Assembly: GCF_000018865.1 (NCBI RefSeq)
Contig: NC_010175.1
Location: forward strand, 1,736,001 to 1,800,000
Length of the DNA: 64,000 nt
From: Chloroflexus aurantiacus J-10-fl
Lineage (GTDB): Bacteria > Chloroflexota > Chloroflexia > Chloroflexales > Chloroflexaceae
Direction of reading: 5' to 3'
In this document: in pieces, positions 43,956 through 54,144 of the stretch
Position numbering within the stretch: the stretch's first letter is position 1
Layout of the letters: every line of letters begins with the position of its first letter
Notes under the pieces: generated by a model
What the model saw: only the letters and a program-made list of their open reading frames with translations
Told to the model about the DNA's origin: nothing
Databases searched by the model: none
Translations under genes and position numbers: made by a program

Positions 43956-45032
43956 TTACACGATCAAACGTCCCTGATCAACGATCACCCGCTCATCGAC
44001 CCGCAAACTGGCCGCACTGATCACAAAATCTATGTTGAGCGATGAGGCATTCGCTCCGCCCATATACCGGTTCTCGCCAAACGCAATGAAGAGTGCGCCC
44101 TGAATATGCTCATCAACGATTGTCCAGCCAATAGGATGGTGCAATCGCGGATTGAGGCCAATACCAATATGGCTGATCCGGCGTGGTTCACCACTGTGGC
44201 GGTCGAAGAGCGCATTGAGCTGGTCGGCTCCGCTGGCCGCTTCAATCTGCGTGACGCGACCACCGGCAAAGTGGAGATGAACGGCGCGGGCCGGGCCGGC
44301 CACCGGCAAGAAGAGATCGCCTTCGGCGCTCTCCTCAAGGACAGTAGTGTAGATTGATCCTGCCGGCAGGTTGATCACGATGGCTCCTGTCTCACCGACA
44401 CTGGTGGTCAGTTGGCCGGTATCACACAACCACGGGCGTTCACCGTGGTCGAGTCGTAACTCATACCCCGGCCCACTCACGATGGTGATGGTAGATGCAT
44501 TATGCAGTGCCGGCATGACCCGCTCGGTGATAGCACGCAGTTCTGCCGGTTCTACCAGCAACGCCGGCATCATGCGCAATTCCAGTTCTTCGTGACTGAT
44601 GCCCAATTGGGCTGCTTTGCCAATGGTCGGGATGGCAGCAATGACCTGTGGAATACGCCGCTCCTCACGCACCATTTCCAGCCGGTCGTAGGAGGTACCG
44701 AAGGCGCACAGCGCTTCATCAGCCACCTGTTTCAGGTCTGGTTGCGCGCCGATCAGCGTCAGTGAGCGATCAACGAGTTTTAACCATTCGGCATATCGCT
44801 GATGTCGCTCGGTGAGCACCTCTGGCGGTGTCGTTGCCAGTAAACGTTCAACGTGCTGCGCCGGCTGAATGGCAATCAGTGGTTCCGCGCCAATGCTTTC
44901 CAGAGCCAGCAACACCGCGTGCAGCAGACGTTGATTGCCCGCTTCGTCACGAACCTCAATCAGCTCACTGCGTTGGGCGCCGAGTGCATCAACCAGGCGC
45001 CGGGCCAGTTGATCCCACAAACTCGCGACCAT
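43956..45032 (-). CDS. M29-type (thermophilic) aminopeptidase
   Basis: A 358-residue metallopeptidase of the AmpS/PepS family (M29), which removes N-terminal residues using a two-metal centre. It has NLPAGSIYTTVLEESAEG (metal glutamate), SHIGIGLNPRLHHPIGWTIVDEHIQG and IAFGENRYMGGANASSLNIDFV (metal His and Asp pattern; one usual His-Asp pair reads NID here). The N-terminal part (LLHAVLLALESIGAEPLI) is typical. The start is at 45032. It is 13 bases from the end of the U32 gene and transcribed in the same direction. Confidence 0.9.
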   Translation of the reverse strand: MVASLWDQLARRLVDALGAQRSELIEVRDEAGNQRLLHAVLLALESIGAEPLIAIQPAQHVERLLATTPPEVLTERHQRYAEWLKLVDRSLTLIGAQPDLKQVADEALCAFGTSYDRLEMVREERRIPQVIAAIPTIGKAAQLGISHEELELRMMPALLVEPAELRAITERVMPALHNASTITIVSGPGYELRLDHGERPWLCDTGQLTTSVGETGAIVINLPAGSIYTTVLEESAEGDLFLPVAGPARAVHLHFAGGRVTQIEAASGADQLNALFDRHSGEPRRISHIGIGLNPRLHHPIGWTIVDEHIQGALFIAFGENRYMGGANASSLNIDFVISAASLRVDERVIVDQGRLIV

Positions 45033-45045
45033 GAGCGTATCCTCT

Positions 45046-47547
45046 CTACTGTAGTGGAATGTACTGATAGTTTGCCGGTACGAAGAAGCTCCCCTCCGTC
45101 ACGCCCTGCGGTGAGCACTGGCGTAAGCGACGGCCTAGCTCGGCTGCGCTGATCGTGTTGTGGAGATATGCCCGAAATGCCTCGCTGATAGCAGTGACCT
45201 GCGCCGCCGACTCGTGAACGAATTCCAGGCGGTAGTGCCCGATCCCGGCAGCCCGCCAGCGATCAAGGTATTTACTGGCTTCCTGCGCCTCGGCACCGAA
45301 CACAGTATTGCGACAACCGACATCAGCAATCACCGGATGTTCTCGTCCATTTGTATCGCGTAATGCCACGTGATGCCGTTCGCAGGGCCGACCACAGTCT
45401 TTATAGCTGGTACCATTCGACAGAAACCGACAGAAGACGCAATGTTCGGTGTGGAAGACCGGAAGATGGTGGTAGGCGATCACCTCAATCCGGCTCCCGC
45501 CAATCCGCTCCGCCAGATGCGCGATCTGTTCGGCGTTGAGATCATGGGTGGGTGTTAATCGTTGCAATCCCAGTTTCAGCAGCAGATCGGCGGTCAGGAC
45601 ATTTGCGGCGTTCAGGCTGAAATCGCCAGTTAACGCTACGGTCGGATCATCGCGCAGCAGTTCGAGCAAGCCGGTTGAGCGTACCAGCAACGGGGTTTGT
45701 AGTTTGCGCAGAAACCGCACGATCCGCTCATCTTCGGGCTTGAGCACACGTGGGGCGGCGATCCGGGCGGGAATACCGGCGTCACGAATCTGAGCCAGCG
45801 CCGGCTTCAATCCCTCAAGATCAAGGTAGTCGAGCGTGATGCTATCAGGGCGCAGGGCAATCGCTGCCGCGAGCTGTTCGGGCGAACGCACCAACAGGTG
45901 CAGGTGCGGTGTTGCCGACGGTGCGGTCGGTTCTACTGCGGCCAGGGCTTCATCTACCACCTGATCGGGATTAAGAATGGTCAACGCGGGTGGTTGACTC
46001 TGCAATTCGGCGAGTTGCGTCGTTGCCTGACGGCGTAACTGGTTGAGCAGTGATACCGGTACGAAGGGATTGCCTTCAATCACCGCCGAAAGTTCGCTCA
46101 GAATGTAGGGCGTATCCCCCAGTCGACTGAGTTGATCACGTAACGTTGCTTCATCAAGCGGTCGGTTTTGCGCAGTTGTGAGCGATGTCTCACTCCGCAC
46201 AACGACCGACAATGCCGGCTGATCGATGAGCGTCCACCTCATTTCCAGAGCCGTACCGGCGGATGCCTGGACGTGAACACGCACCGGTTGCCGGCGCACC
46301 GGCGCCGCCGGTTGGACGAAGGGGCGAGCAATCCGTTCGGTCTGCGGATCAGACGTGCGCCAGAGCAGATCACCGACCCGAATCCGGCGCGGATTGATCA
46401 CCCCCTTCATAAACCGGATTGCCAGCCGGCCATCACCTACCGGTTCGACGGCGACGATCCGGCCACCCTCTTCCGGCTCCTCTGGACTACGCCAGTCGGC
46501 GGCATCGAAAACGACACCATCACCGGGTTTCAGTGGCGCTGCCTCACGCCCCGGCTCCGGCGTAATGATGATCGCATCCGACCGTACCTGTACGACGCGC
46601 CCCATCAGGAGACCACGATGGCGTGGTGCCCGTCCTTCAACAACTGCCTGATGATTGGTCCCCCGCAGGAAATGAGGCCCCAGACCACGCGAATACACCT
46701 GCTCAAGATGCAGCCGATCAGCCCCGGTCAGATCGGACGGCAAACCTGCCCATGCCGCATCGAGCGCCCGGCGATAGGCATTCGTCGTAATCGCAACATA
46801 TTCAGCATCTTTGTAGCGACCTTCAATCTTAAGCGCACTGACACCCAGGCGCGCAATGGTTGCCATATCATCAATTGCCGCCAGATCACCCGGCGAGAGG
46901 AGATAACGAGCTGCACCCAGTGGTCGGTGCTCACCATCGACAATCATCTCATACGGCAACCGGCAGGCCTGCGCACACTGACCACGATTGGCGCTGCGCC
47001 CTCCCCATGCCTCCGAGGAAAAGCACTGACCGGAGTACGAGACACAGAGCGCACCGTGGACAAAGATCTCCAGCTCGATAGGGCTGCGGGCACGGATCGC
47101 GGCCACCTCTGCCAGCGATAATTCGCGCGCCAGTACAACCCGCGACACACCGTAGCGAGCCGCCAGTTCAACACCTTCTGCGCTGGTAATACTCATCTGC
47201 GTACTACCATGAATGGGAAGATCAGGCGCAATCCGGTGCGCAAGAGCCGCAATGCCGAGGTCTTGCACAATGATCGCATCGGCACCAGCAGCGGCAATCT
47301 CGGCCAGAGCATTTGCGGCAGCCCGTATCTCGTGATCGAACACCAGCGTGTTAAAGGTGACATACCCCTTCACGCCGCGCCGATGAAGCGTCTTCATCAC
47401 GTCAGGTAATTCGCTGCGGGTAAAGCCTACCTTGGCCCGCGCCGTAAAATGGGTTAATCCAAAATAGACCGCATCCGCGCCGGCTTCAATGGCAGCATAC
47501 AGTTGTGGCCAGTAACCGGCTGGACTCATTATTTCAGGTTTGCGCAT
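45046..47547 (-). CDS. Peptidase U32 / RlhA-type protein, long form
   Basis: An 833-residue protein of the U32 family. The N-terminal TIM-barrel part opens KPEIMSPAGYWPQLYAAIEAG and carries the signature ELEIFVHGALCVSYSGQC, followed by the cysteine set (GQCAQACRLPYEM). A second part from about residue 550 contains AVFHTEHCVFCRFLSNGTSY and DCGRPCERHHV, a second cysteine cluster of the extended (DUF3656) members. In E. coli RlhA hydroxylates C2501 of 23S rRNA, while other members are annotated as collagenases; the RNA role is my preference. The ATG at 47547 has AGAGAG upstream. Confidence 0.9.
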   Translation of the reverse strand: MRKPEIMSPAGYWPQLYAAIEAGADAVYFGLTHFTARAKVGFTRSELPDVMKTLHRRGVKGYVTFNTLVFDHEIRAAANALAEIAAAGADAIIVQDLGIAALAHRIAPDLPIHGSTQMSITSAEGVELAARYGVSRVVLARELSLAEVAAIRARSPIELEIFVHGALCVSYSGQCFSSEAWGGRSANRGQCAQACRLPYEMIVDGEHRPLGAARYLLSPGDLAAIDDMATIARLGVSALKIEGRYKDAEYVAITTNAYRRALDAAWAGLPSDLTGADRLHLEQVYSRGLGPHFLRGTNHQAVVEGRAPRHRGLLMGRVVQVRSDAIIITPEPGREAAPLKPGDGVVFDAADWRSPEEPEEGGRIVAVEPVGDGRLAIRFMKGVINPRRIRVGDLLWRTSDPQTERIARPFVQPAAPVRRQPVRVHVQASAGTALEMRWTLIDQPALSVVVRSETSLTTAQNRPLDEATLRDQLSRLGDTPYILSELSAVIEGNPFVPVSLLNQLRRQATTQLAELQSQPPALTILNPDQVVDEALAAVEPTAPSATPHLHLLVRSPEQLAAAIALRPDSITLDYLDLEGLKPALAQIRDAGIPARIAAPRVLKPEDERIVRFLRKLQTPLLVRSTGLLELLRDDPTVALTGDFSLNAANVLTADLLLKLGLQRLTPTHDLNAEQIAHLAERIGGSRIEVIAYHHLPVFHTEHCVFCRFLSNGTSYKDCGRPCERHHVALRDTNGREHPVIADVGCRNTVFGAEAQEASKYLDRWRAAGIGHYRLEFVHESAAQVTAISEAFRAYLHNTISAAELGRRLRQCSPQGVTEGSFFVPANYQYIPLQ

Positions 47548-47577
47548 AGCACGTCTCTCTTGTGGGTGTGGAATTGA

Positions 47578-47614
47578 TCCTGTGCTCAATTCAAGACGGG
47601 CAACGAGCACAGGA
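47578..47614 (-). other. Stem upstream of the U32 gene
   Basis: TCCTGTGCTC (47578-47587) and GAGCACAGGA (47605-47614) are exact complements with a 17-base loop, about 30 bases upstream of the U32 ATG. It could lie in the 5' UTR or mark the end of the radical-SAM-like gene's transcript. Confidence 0.4.
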
Positions 47615-47707
47615 CACACAGTGTGCAACCAATAGTCGGTGAGGTGCTCTCGATGCTACGAATGCAGAACTCGCTCCTTTAGCGTCGTCTGCTGTTTAAC
47701 AACAACA

Positions 47708-48709
47708 TTACGTGCGATGCACCTTAAAGATCGATAGATACAAATTCGTGGCATAACCACAATTACTACAGCGATTGCCATCGAGACCAACCCGCCGGCT
47801 CACACCGTGCTGCCGATTAATCAGCGTTGCGTGGCAGGACGGACAACGTGTGGGCTGATTAGGCTCGTGACCGTAAATGAACTGCAAGCCACCCTCGTGG
47901 CCGATACGACGAGCCTGCTTGGTTGCCGCCGCCGTCTCGCTCCCGGCATCACCTGGCAACACATGCCACGGCGTTTCCTCACCCAGGGTCTTCTTGATCC
48001 ACTCAACCAGATCACGCAGCTCATCGGGGTGATCATTGACGCCGTGATGAATACGGGTCGTAATTTCAATATGACATTTCCAGCGCTGCTGTGCCTCTTC
48101 GGCAAAACGGAGAATGTGGCGCCAGTCGCTTATCCCACCCAACCGTTGGTACGCATTATCGGAAAAGCCGCGCAGGTCGAGGCTAATGCCGTTAAGGTAC
48201 GGTCCTAGTTCATTCAAGGCTTCCAGACTCAGCATACCGCTGGTTACAATCGCCGTATAGCGGCTGGCAGCACGGCTCAGTTGCAGCAGCGCCAGCACAT
48301 ATTCAAAATTGACCGCCGGCTCACCAAATGCCCACACCACACCGCGGCAAAGCCGTTCGAGCGCAAAATCGGCGGCCCGTTGCGGTTCAAGCCGACGCTG
48401 CTTTGCCGGTTCGGTTGGTAATGTGCCGTAAGGACCACGCTGCTGATCGATAGGTAGCGCATAGCCCCATCCGCCAATCGCCAACACCGTCGTATCCGGG
48501 AAGAAATGCCAGAGACGATGATCCTCAACCGGGCCAATCGCTGCTCCGCTGATCATGCCGTGATTGATCAATTCGATCCCTTCTTCACGACCGATACGCA
48601 TGTGACAACGCCCAATCTCGCCCGGTGCCAGCGTGCAACGCCACTGACATGCCAGACACTGAAATGTTCCATCGGCAAGCGGTTGCGCTAATGTGGCCAG
48701 CGATGACAT
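47708..48709 (-). CDS. Radical-SAM homologue (AmmeMemoRadiSam/PflA type) without the cluster cysteines
   Basis: A 333-residue protein with the outline of the radical-SAM enzyme of the AmmeMemoRadiSam group: N-terminal cysteines in CLACQWRCTLAPGEIGRC, LWHFFPDTTVLAI, the substrate/SAM sheet VVWAFGEPAVNFEYVLALL, and a C-terminal zinc ribbon (CPSCHATLI and CSNCG). But where these enzymes have GCNxxCxxCQN, here the aligned stretch 80-90 is GWGYALPIDQQ, so the three iron-sulfur cysteines are Trp, Leu and Asp. It therefore cannot bind the usual cluster. The rest is well kept, suggesting a selected new role. No Memo or AMMECR1 gene is adjacent. Confidence 0.8.
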   Translation of the reverse strand: MSSLATLAQPLADGTFQCLACQWRCTLAPGEIGRCHMRIGREEGIELINHGMISGAAIGPVEDHRLWHFFPDTTVLAIGGWGYALPIDQQRGPYGTLPTEPAKQRRLEPQRAADFALERLCRGVVWAFGEPAVNFEYVLALLQLSRAASRYTAIVTSGMLSLEALNELGPYLNGISLDLRGFSDNAYQRLGGISDWRHILRFAEEAQQRWKCHIEITTRIHHGVNDHPDELRDLVEWIKKTLGEETPWHVLPGDAGSETAAATKQARRIGHEGGLQFIYGHEPNQPTRCPSCHATLINRQHGVSRRVGLDGNRCSNCGYATNLYLSIFKVHRT

Positions 48710-48777
48710 AGGATCGACGTTCCTTTATTGCTACGGACTGGCAATTTGCCGTTCATTCGAGTATAATGCCATGGGTG

Positions 48778-48800
48778 GCGGAGGGAAACCTTCCCTCCGC
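48778..48800 (+). other. 10-bp hairpin upstream of lepB
   Basis: GCGGAGGGAA (48778-48787), loop ACC, TTCCCTCCGC (48791-48800). A perfect -10 box TATAAT is at 48762-48767 with a poor -35, so a transcript starting near 48774 would begin with this stem, a typical stabilising 5' end. It could also terminate transcription. Confidence 0.45.
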
Positions 48801-48861
48801 ATACCATCTTTGGCTTTACGTGCTATCTCTTAGTGTAGCATAGAGTGTCCACGTTCATGCT

Positions 48862-49572
48862 ATGACGAATAGTCCTTCATCATCAGAACCGCTCACGAGT
48901 GATCCGGAAACTGTTCAAGTTCGTCAACCTCGTGCCCCTCTGCGGTACGTGGTTCGTGAACTGCTCGAAACAGCTATCTTTATTCTGCTGGTTTTTCTCA
49001 TCGTGCGCGGTGTCGTGCAAAATTTCAAGATTGAAGGCTCAAGTATGGAGCCAACGCTCCACACCGGTCAATATATTTTAGTCAACAAACTCATCTATTT
49101 TCATTTCGATTTAAACGCACCACTACGCCTGCTTCCCGGCCAATCTGATCTTCCACCCCGTATTGTATATCCTTTTCGCCCTCCCCAACGCGGTGACATT
49201 GTTGTCTTTGAGTATCCACGTGATGTACGTAAAGATTATATCAAACGAGTTATTGGTTTGCCGGGTGACATTATCGAGATTCGTGAAGGTAAAGTCTTTG
49301 TCAATAACGAACCGCTCGATGAGCCATACCTGCGCGGTGCGTCCACCTATTGTCTGGGTGGGTATCCCTGCGCCCAGGGACCGGTCCTGGTGCCAGCCGG
49401 TAGTATCTTCGTGATGGGTGACAATCGCGGCAATAGTTCCGACTCGCGAGAGTGGGATGCCTTACCGCTGGATCGGGTTGTCGGTCAGGCATGGCTCATC
49501 TACTTTCCGTTTAGTGATTGGGGATTGGTACCGCACCATCGCTACGAGACCAGTACTGCGGTAGCACCTTAG
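48862..49572 (+). CDS. lepB: Signal peptidase I
   Basis: Removes signal peptides from exported proteins. The 236-residue protein has a cytosolic tail, one membrane helix (ETAIFILLVFLIVRGVV), and the catalytic Ser61 in IEGSSMEPTL and Lys128 in DYIKRVIGLPGD; the box GDNRGNSSDSREW follows. A Ser/Lys dyad of the S26A type is complete. The start is at 48862, and the small overlapping ATG-CTA-TGA before it is out of frame. It is followed 16 bases later by a glycosyltransferase gene in the same direction. Confidence 0.95.
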   Translation: MTNSPSSSEPLTSDPETVQVRQPRAPLRYVVRELLETAIFILLVFLIVRGVVQNFKIEGSSMEPTLHTGQYILVNKLIYFHFDLNAPLRLLPGQSDLPPRIVYPFRPPQRGDIVVFEYPRDVRKDYIKRVIGLPGDIIEIREGKVFVNNEPLDEPYLRGASTYCLGGYPCAQGPVLVPAGSIFVMGDNRGNSSDSREWDALPLDRVVGQAWLIYFPFSDWGLVPHHRYETSTAVAP

Positions 49573-49588
49573 TCAACCGCTCAATCGT

Positions 49589-50737
49589 ATGCATATCGCT
49601 ATCAACGCTCATCTGCTTGCGCATACCCACTCGTTTCGGCGGGCCGGTGTTTCTCACTATATCGAACAAGTCTTACTCCACCTGGCCCAAATTGATCGCG
49701 AGAATCGCTACACCGTCTACACCACACGCGGCCTCGATCAGGCGGCCCTCGGCTTACCGGCCAACTTCGTGGTCAAACCATCACGCTTACCAACCATTAA
49801 CCCGCGCGTCCGGATTCCGTGGGAACAGATTATTGCGCCACTCATGTTGCGCGGCAAAGCAGACCTCTATCACGGCTGCCTTAACGTGGCACCGTTGCTC
49901 AGTCCGGTGCCAACGGTAATCACCATCCACGATCTGGCCTTCATCCGCTTTCCGCAAACGTTTCGGGCCTACAATCGCATCTACCTCGATTTCGCCACCC
50001 GGCTCAGCGCCCGGCGGGCCAGTCGGATTCTCGTTGTTTCCGAGCACACAAAACGCGAAGTGGTGGGATTGCTCGGGGTTGATCCAGAACGGGTCGTTGT
50101 GACACCAAATGCCGTGCGTCATCACTTCCGTCCGCCTGATCCGGTTCAACTCGAGCAGTTCCGTGTTCGCCATAGTCTGCCGGAGCGCTTCATTTTATAC
50201 GTCGGAACACTTGAACCGCGCAAGAATCTGACGACGCTCCTCGAAGCGTTTGCCATCCTGAGCCGACAGGTGCCGACCGTTCCTCTCCTTATTGGCGGTG
50301 GAAAGGGCTGGATGTATGAACCGATCTTTGCCCGTCTCGAACAATTGCAGTTACGTGACCGGGTAAAGTTCGTTGGTTATATTCCCGAAGAGGAATTACC
50401 CCTGTGGTATGCAGCGGCTACCGTCTTTGTTTTTCCGTCGATATATGAAGGCTTCGGGATGCCACCACTCGAAGCAATGGCCTGCGGGACACCTGTCATC
50501 ACCTCGAACACATCCAGCCTGCCGGAGGTAGTCGGCGATGCCGGGATAATGGTTTCACCCACCGATACCACTGCGCTTGCTGAAGCAATGCAGCGTATTC
50601 TGACCAGTGCTGATGTACGAGCAGATCTGCGTACCCGTGGCCTGAAGCGCGCTCAACAGTTTTCCTGGACGCAGACAGCAATCAAGACCCTGGAAGCGTA
50701 CCGGGCAGCGTTGACACACCCCTCTGGTGGGGTATAA
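49589..50737 (+). CDS. Glycosyltransferase family 4
   Basis: A 382-residue GT-B enzyme. It starts with [20 protein letters not shown] (acceptor domain) and has the donor-site sequence [20 protein letters not shown] and [20 protein letters not shown] with the E-x7-E pair (Glu in YEGFG and LEAM). The family adds hexoses to lipids or polysaccharides. Its last codons contain the consensus promoter of tatA. The acceptor is unknown. Confidence 0.95.
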   Translation: MHIAINAHLLAHTHSFRRAGVSHYIEQVLLHLAQIDRENRYTVYTTRGLDQAALGLPANFVVKPSRLPTINPRVRIPWEQIIAPLMLRGKADLYHGCLNVAPLLSPVPTVITIHDLAFIRFPQTFRAYNRIYLDFATRLSARRASRILVVSEHTKREVVGLLGVDPERVVVTPNAVRHHFRPPDPVQLEQFRVRHSLPERFILYVGTLEPRKNLTTLLEAFAILSRQVPTVPLLIGGGKGWMYEPIFARLEQLQLRDRVKFVGYIPEEELPLWYAAATVFVFPSIYEGFGMPPLEAMACGTPVITSNTSSLPEVVGDAGIMVSPTDTTALAEAMQRILTSADVRADLRTRGLKRAQQFSWTQTAIKTLEAYRAALTHPSGGV

Positions 50738-50738
50738 T
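50711..50738 (+). promoter_or_regulatory. Consensus promoter of tatA inside the glycosyltransferase 3' end
   Basis: TTGACA (50711-50716) and TATAAT (50733-50738), both perfect, are 16 bases apart. The spacer contains a short ACCCC/GGGGT inverted repeat. Transcription should start near 50745, within 50 bases of the tatA ATG. Confidence 0.85.
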
Positions 50739-50791
50739 GAATGAGCATAGCCATGGATAGCGCTGGTGCAATAACGAGGAAGGAGTGCCGT

Positions 50792-50980
50792 ATGATCGGT
50801 GGTCTTGGCTGGGGTGAGCTGTTAATCATCTTGATTATTGTGATTGCGATCTTTGGTGCCGGGAAGCTGGCGGGTCTGGGTGGAGCACTCGGCAGCAGTA
50901 TTCGCGAATTCCGCAAAGCGGTAAAGGGTGATGATGAGCCACGCAGCGATGCGAAGACCGAGGGCGAGACCAAAGTCTAG
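50792..50980 (+). CDS. tatA: Twin-arginine translocase subunit TatA/TatE type
   Basis: A 62-residue pore-forming protein of the Tat export system: short N-terminal helix ([20 protein letters not shown]), the [14 protein letters not shown] hinge, an amphipathic helix ([13 protein letters not shown]) and an acidic tail. The ATG at 50792 has AGGAAGGAG upstream and fits where TatA proteins begin. The importer's binding protein (37971) has a Tat-type signal and is a possible client. No tatC is in the window. Confidence 0.95.
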   Translation: MIGGLGWGELLIILIIVIAIFGAGKLAGLGGALGSSIREFRKAVKGDDEPRSDAKTEGETKV

Positions 50981-51343
50981 TCTCACACGTTAGGTCTTCA
51001 CCGGTGAAATGTGCTGCTGCTCGTTCAGATAGCTTGCTCTTCGTTAGAAGAGAGTATCTCACGCACCTGAAAACGTCTGGCCTGAAGCAAGGAGGGTAAA
51101 AACCTCGTTTCAGGCACGGAAGTCTTTTGCCCCATTCACCAGTTCCAAAGTTGTGATACCTGCGACGTCAACCCTAACCAACATGAGCAGGTACACACTC
51201 TCTCTGCCCTGTGGAGACGTATCCTATTGTCCTGGTAGAGTCATGTCCGCTCTGCATACCTCACTCGGACGTATAATGAAAGCTGACCGTTAAAAATAAA
51301 CGCAATTTGGGGGCGTCATCAGACACCCCATGTTGATACGCTT
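50981..51343. other. Intergenic region between tatA and obg
   Basis: It contains GCCTGAA (51080-51086) and TTCAGGC (51109-51115), a stem with internal AGGAGG/CCTCG pairing, and a perfect TATAAT at 51272-51277 without a recognisable -35, probably the obg promoter. No gene is supported. Confidence 0.5.
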
Positions 51344-52663
51344 ATGAAAACTGAAACCGATTTCTTTGATCAGGCAACAATTGTAGTACGTGCCGGTAAC
51401 GGTGGTAACGGTGCGGCCACATTCCGGCGTGAAAAATATGTTCCGCGTGGCGGCCCCAATGGCGGTGATGGTGGTCGTGGAGGTCACGTCTATCTGATCG
51501 CCGATCCTGAATACAACACGCTGCTCCATTTTCGCTATCAGCGCAAGTTCGTTGCCGAAAATGGTGGGCACGGTGGCAAAAATGCGATGCATGGGCGCAA
51601 CGGCACTGATGTCTACGTACCGGTACCACCGGGCACAGTAGTGCGGGCAACTATCGACGGCGTTACGTACAGTGTCGATCTGGCCCGCCCTGGTCAACGC
51701 CTGCTCGCCGCTCGCGGGGGACGTGGTGGGTTGGGCAACATCCACTTCGCAACCTCGACTCGCCAGGCACCGCGGCTTGCTGAATTGGGAGAACCGGGCC
51801 AGGAGTTGACCCTTGAACTTGAGCTAAAGATGTTGGCCGATGTAGGGCTGGTCGGTTTTCCGAACGCCGGGAAGTCTACGCTGCTGTCGGTCATTAGCGC
51901 CGCCCGCCCGAAGATTGCCGCCTATCCCTTTACCACACTCACTCCGAACCTGGGTATTGTCGAAGTTGGCCTGCAACGCTTTGTGGTAGCCGACATTCCC
52001 GGTTTGATCGAGGGCGCTCACGCCGGCGTGGGTCTCGGTCACGATTTTCTGCGCCATGTCGAACGTACCCGGCTGTTGATCCATATTATCGATGCCGCTG
52101 GTGTCGATGGTCGTTATCCCTGGGATGATTACGAGCAGATCAACACCGAGCTGCGCCTCTATCAGCCTGAACTTGCCCAACGCAAGCAGGTCGTGGCTCT
52201 CAATAAAGCCGATCTACCCGCTGCCCAGGAAAATCTGCCGATCTTACGTGAACGATTGCCGGTGGCTCCTGAAGACCTCTTCGTGATCTCTGCGGCCACC
52301 GGTGAGGGTATCGAACCCCTCCTGCGCCGGGTTGCCGACCTTTTGCGGGCCGATCCTCCACCACAGCGCGATCCGGTCGATCCCGACGAACCACCCCTAC
52401 AGTGGCCTCTGCCAGAGGTTGATGAGAATGCCTTTACCATCGAACGTGAAGGTGAGGCTTTCCGGGTACGTGGGATCAAGATTGAACGCTTGATCGCGAT
52501 GAGCAATCTCGATCAAGATGAAGCGCTCGACCGGATTCAGCGCGTCCTTGAGGCGAGTGGGATTAACGAAGCCCTGATTGCGGCCGGCGTGCAGGACGGT
52601 GATCTGGTACGGATTGGACGGGCTGAATTAGTCTGGGATGATAGCGGACAGCATGCCTTATGA
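51344..52663 (+). CDS. obg: GTPase Obg/CgtA
   Basis: Ribosome-associated GTPase for 50S assembly and stress control, 439 residues. The glycine-rich Obg fold ([19 protein letters not shown] and [11 protein letters not shown]) runs to about 155. The G domain has P-loop GFPNAGKST (171-179), G3 DIPGLIEGA and G4 NKADL. A C-terminal OCT domain (about 345-435) is present. It overlaps the downstream carboxypeptidase by ATGA, so the two are translationally coupled, an odd pairing. Confidence 0.97.
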   Translation: MKTETDFFDQATIVVRAGNGGNGAATFRREKYVPRGGPNGGDGGRGGHVYLIADPEYNTLLHFRYQRKFVAENGGHGGKNAMHGRNGTDVYVPVPPGTVVRATIDGVTYSVDLARPGQRLLAARGGRGGLGNIHFATSTRQAPRLAELGEPGQELTLELELKMLADVGLVGFPNAGKSTLLSVISAARPKIAAYPFTTLTPNLGIVEVGLQRFVVADIPGLIEGAHAGVGLGHDFLRHVERTRLLIHIIDAAGVDGRYPWDDYEQINTELRLYQPELAQRKQVVALNKADLPAAQENLPILRERLPVAPEDLFVISAATGEGIEPLLRRVADLLRADPPPQRDPVDPDEPPLQWPLPEVDENAFTIEREGEAFRVRGIKIERLIAMSNLDQDEALDRIQRVLEASGINEALIAAGVQDGDLVRIGRAELVWDDSGQHAL

Positions 52664-54141
52664 CAACAACGAACCAACCTACAAACCCACCACCGGCGCC
52701 ATCGGCGCCGCCGACCGATCAGATCGTTCAGACCCATCATTCAGTGACGATTAACGGGGTGGAAATCGGCTACACCGCGACTACCGGCATCATCATTATG
52801 AAGGAGGAGGCCGAGAAAGACGGTGTCAGTACCGGTGAACAGGCACGAGCCGGTATCTTCTTTGTCGCCTACACCCGTGATGATGTCACCGACCTGAGTC
52901 GGCGGCCAATTACGTTTGCCTTTAATGGTGGCCCAGGTTCATCATCGGTGTGGCTACACCTCGGCTTGCTCGGCCCCCACCGCGTCTTGATGCAAGAGGA
53001 AGGCTGGCCTTTACCACCACCCGGTCGACTGACGCCCAATCAATACTCTTTGCTCGATGTCAGTGATCTCGTCTTCATCGATCCGGTCAGCACCGGCTAT
53101 AGCCGACCGGTCGCAGGTGAGTCGGCGAAGCAGTTCCACGATTTTCGCAAAGATATCGAGTCGGTCGGCGATTTCATCCGCCTCTACGTGAGCCGCTATG
53201 GACGCTGGCTGTCGCCGAAATATCTGGCCGGTGAGAGTTACGGTACCACACGGGCAGCCGGTCTGGCCGGCTATCTACAAGAGCGGCATGGCCTCTACCT
53301 GAATGGGCTTATGCTGATTTCAGCCGTGCTGCATTTTCAGACCCTCTCGTTCGATCACGGCAACGACTTGCCGTACATGCTCTTCCTGCCGGCCTACACC
53401 GCAACTGCCTTCTACCATCGCCGCCTCGAACCAGAGCTACAACGCGATCTGATCACAACCTTACGTGCGGCAGAGGCGTTTGCCCTTGGCGATTATGCAC
53501 TGGCCCTGTTGCAAGGTGACCAGCTTGATCCATCCGCTACCGAGCGCATCATCACCCAACTGGCACGCTATACCGGCCTGAGCCGAGAGTATATTGAACG
53601 TTCACGATTACGCATTCGCGATGATCGGTTTGTTAAGGAATTATTGCGCGATCAGCAACGCACAGTTGGTCGGCTTGATAGCCGGTTTACCGGTAGCGAC
53701 CGTGACGCGGTAGGCGAAACGGTCGAGTTAGATCCAAGTCTGGCGGCCATTCTTGGCCCGTACACGGCAGCTCTCAACGACTACGTGCGTCAGCAGTTGG
53801 GCTTTAGCAGTGACCTGCCCTATGAAATCCTCACCGAGCGCGTCTGGCCCTGGAGCTTCAACGACCATCAGAACCGCTATGTGGATGTCGCCGAGACCTT
53901 GCGCCGGGCAATGCATCGGAATCCAGCTCTGCGGGTACATGTGGCAAGTGGATACTACGATCTGGCAACCCCCTACTTTGCCACCCGCTATACGCTGAGT
54001 CATCTGGCCCTCGATCCGGCACTGCGCAGCCAGATTAGCGAGAGTTTCTATCCTGCTGGCCATATGATGTACATTCACGAACCGTCACTCGCCGCGTTAA
54101 AAGCCGTCCTCTCTGACTTTGTAAGCATTGGAGAAAGGTGA
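52660..54141 (+). CDS. Serine carboxypeptidase, S10 family
   Basis: A 493-residue peptidase of the carboxypeptidase Y type. The oxyanion loop NGGPGSSSV starts at 89, the nucleophile is Ser193 in [10 protein letters not shown], Asp is in [10 protein letters not shown] and His in [11 protein letters not shown]. It has no clear signal peptide (N-terminus is Thr/Pro-rich), so it is likely cytosolic or leaderless secreted. The ATG overlaps the obg stop. The following alpha/beta hydrolase begins 3 bases after its stop. Confidence 0.93.
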   Translation: MTTTNQPTNPPPAPSAPPTDQIVQTHHSVTINGVEIGYTATTGIIIMKEEAEKDGVSTGEQARAGIFFVAYTRDDVTDLSRRPITFAFNGGPGSSSVWLHLGLLGPHRVLMQEEGWPLPPPGRLTPNQYSLLDVSDLVFIDPVSTGYSRPVAGESAKQFHDFRKDIESVGDFIRLYVSRYGRWLSPKYLAGESYGTTRAAGLAGYLQERHGLYLNGLMLISAVLHFQTLSFDHGNDLPYMLFLPAYTATAFYHRRLEPELQRDLITTLRAAEAFALGDYALALLQGDQLDPSATERIITQLARYTGLSREYIERSRLRIRDDRFVKELLRDQQRTVGRLDSRFTGSDRDAVGETVELDPSLAAILGPYTAALNDYVRQQLGFSSDLPYEILTERVWPWSFNDHQNRYVDVAETLRRAMHRNPALRVHVASGYYDLATPYFATRYTLSHLALDPALRSQISESFYPAGHMMYIHEPSLAALKAVLSDFVSIGER

Positions 54142-54144
54142 GTC

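Noticed and set aside
46168-47121. Plus-strand open frame of 317 codons
   Set aside because: Antisense to the U32 gene with no start signals.
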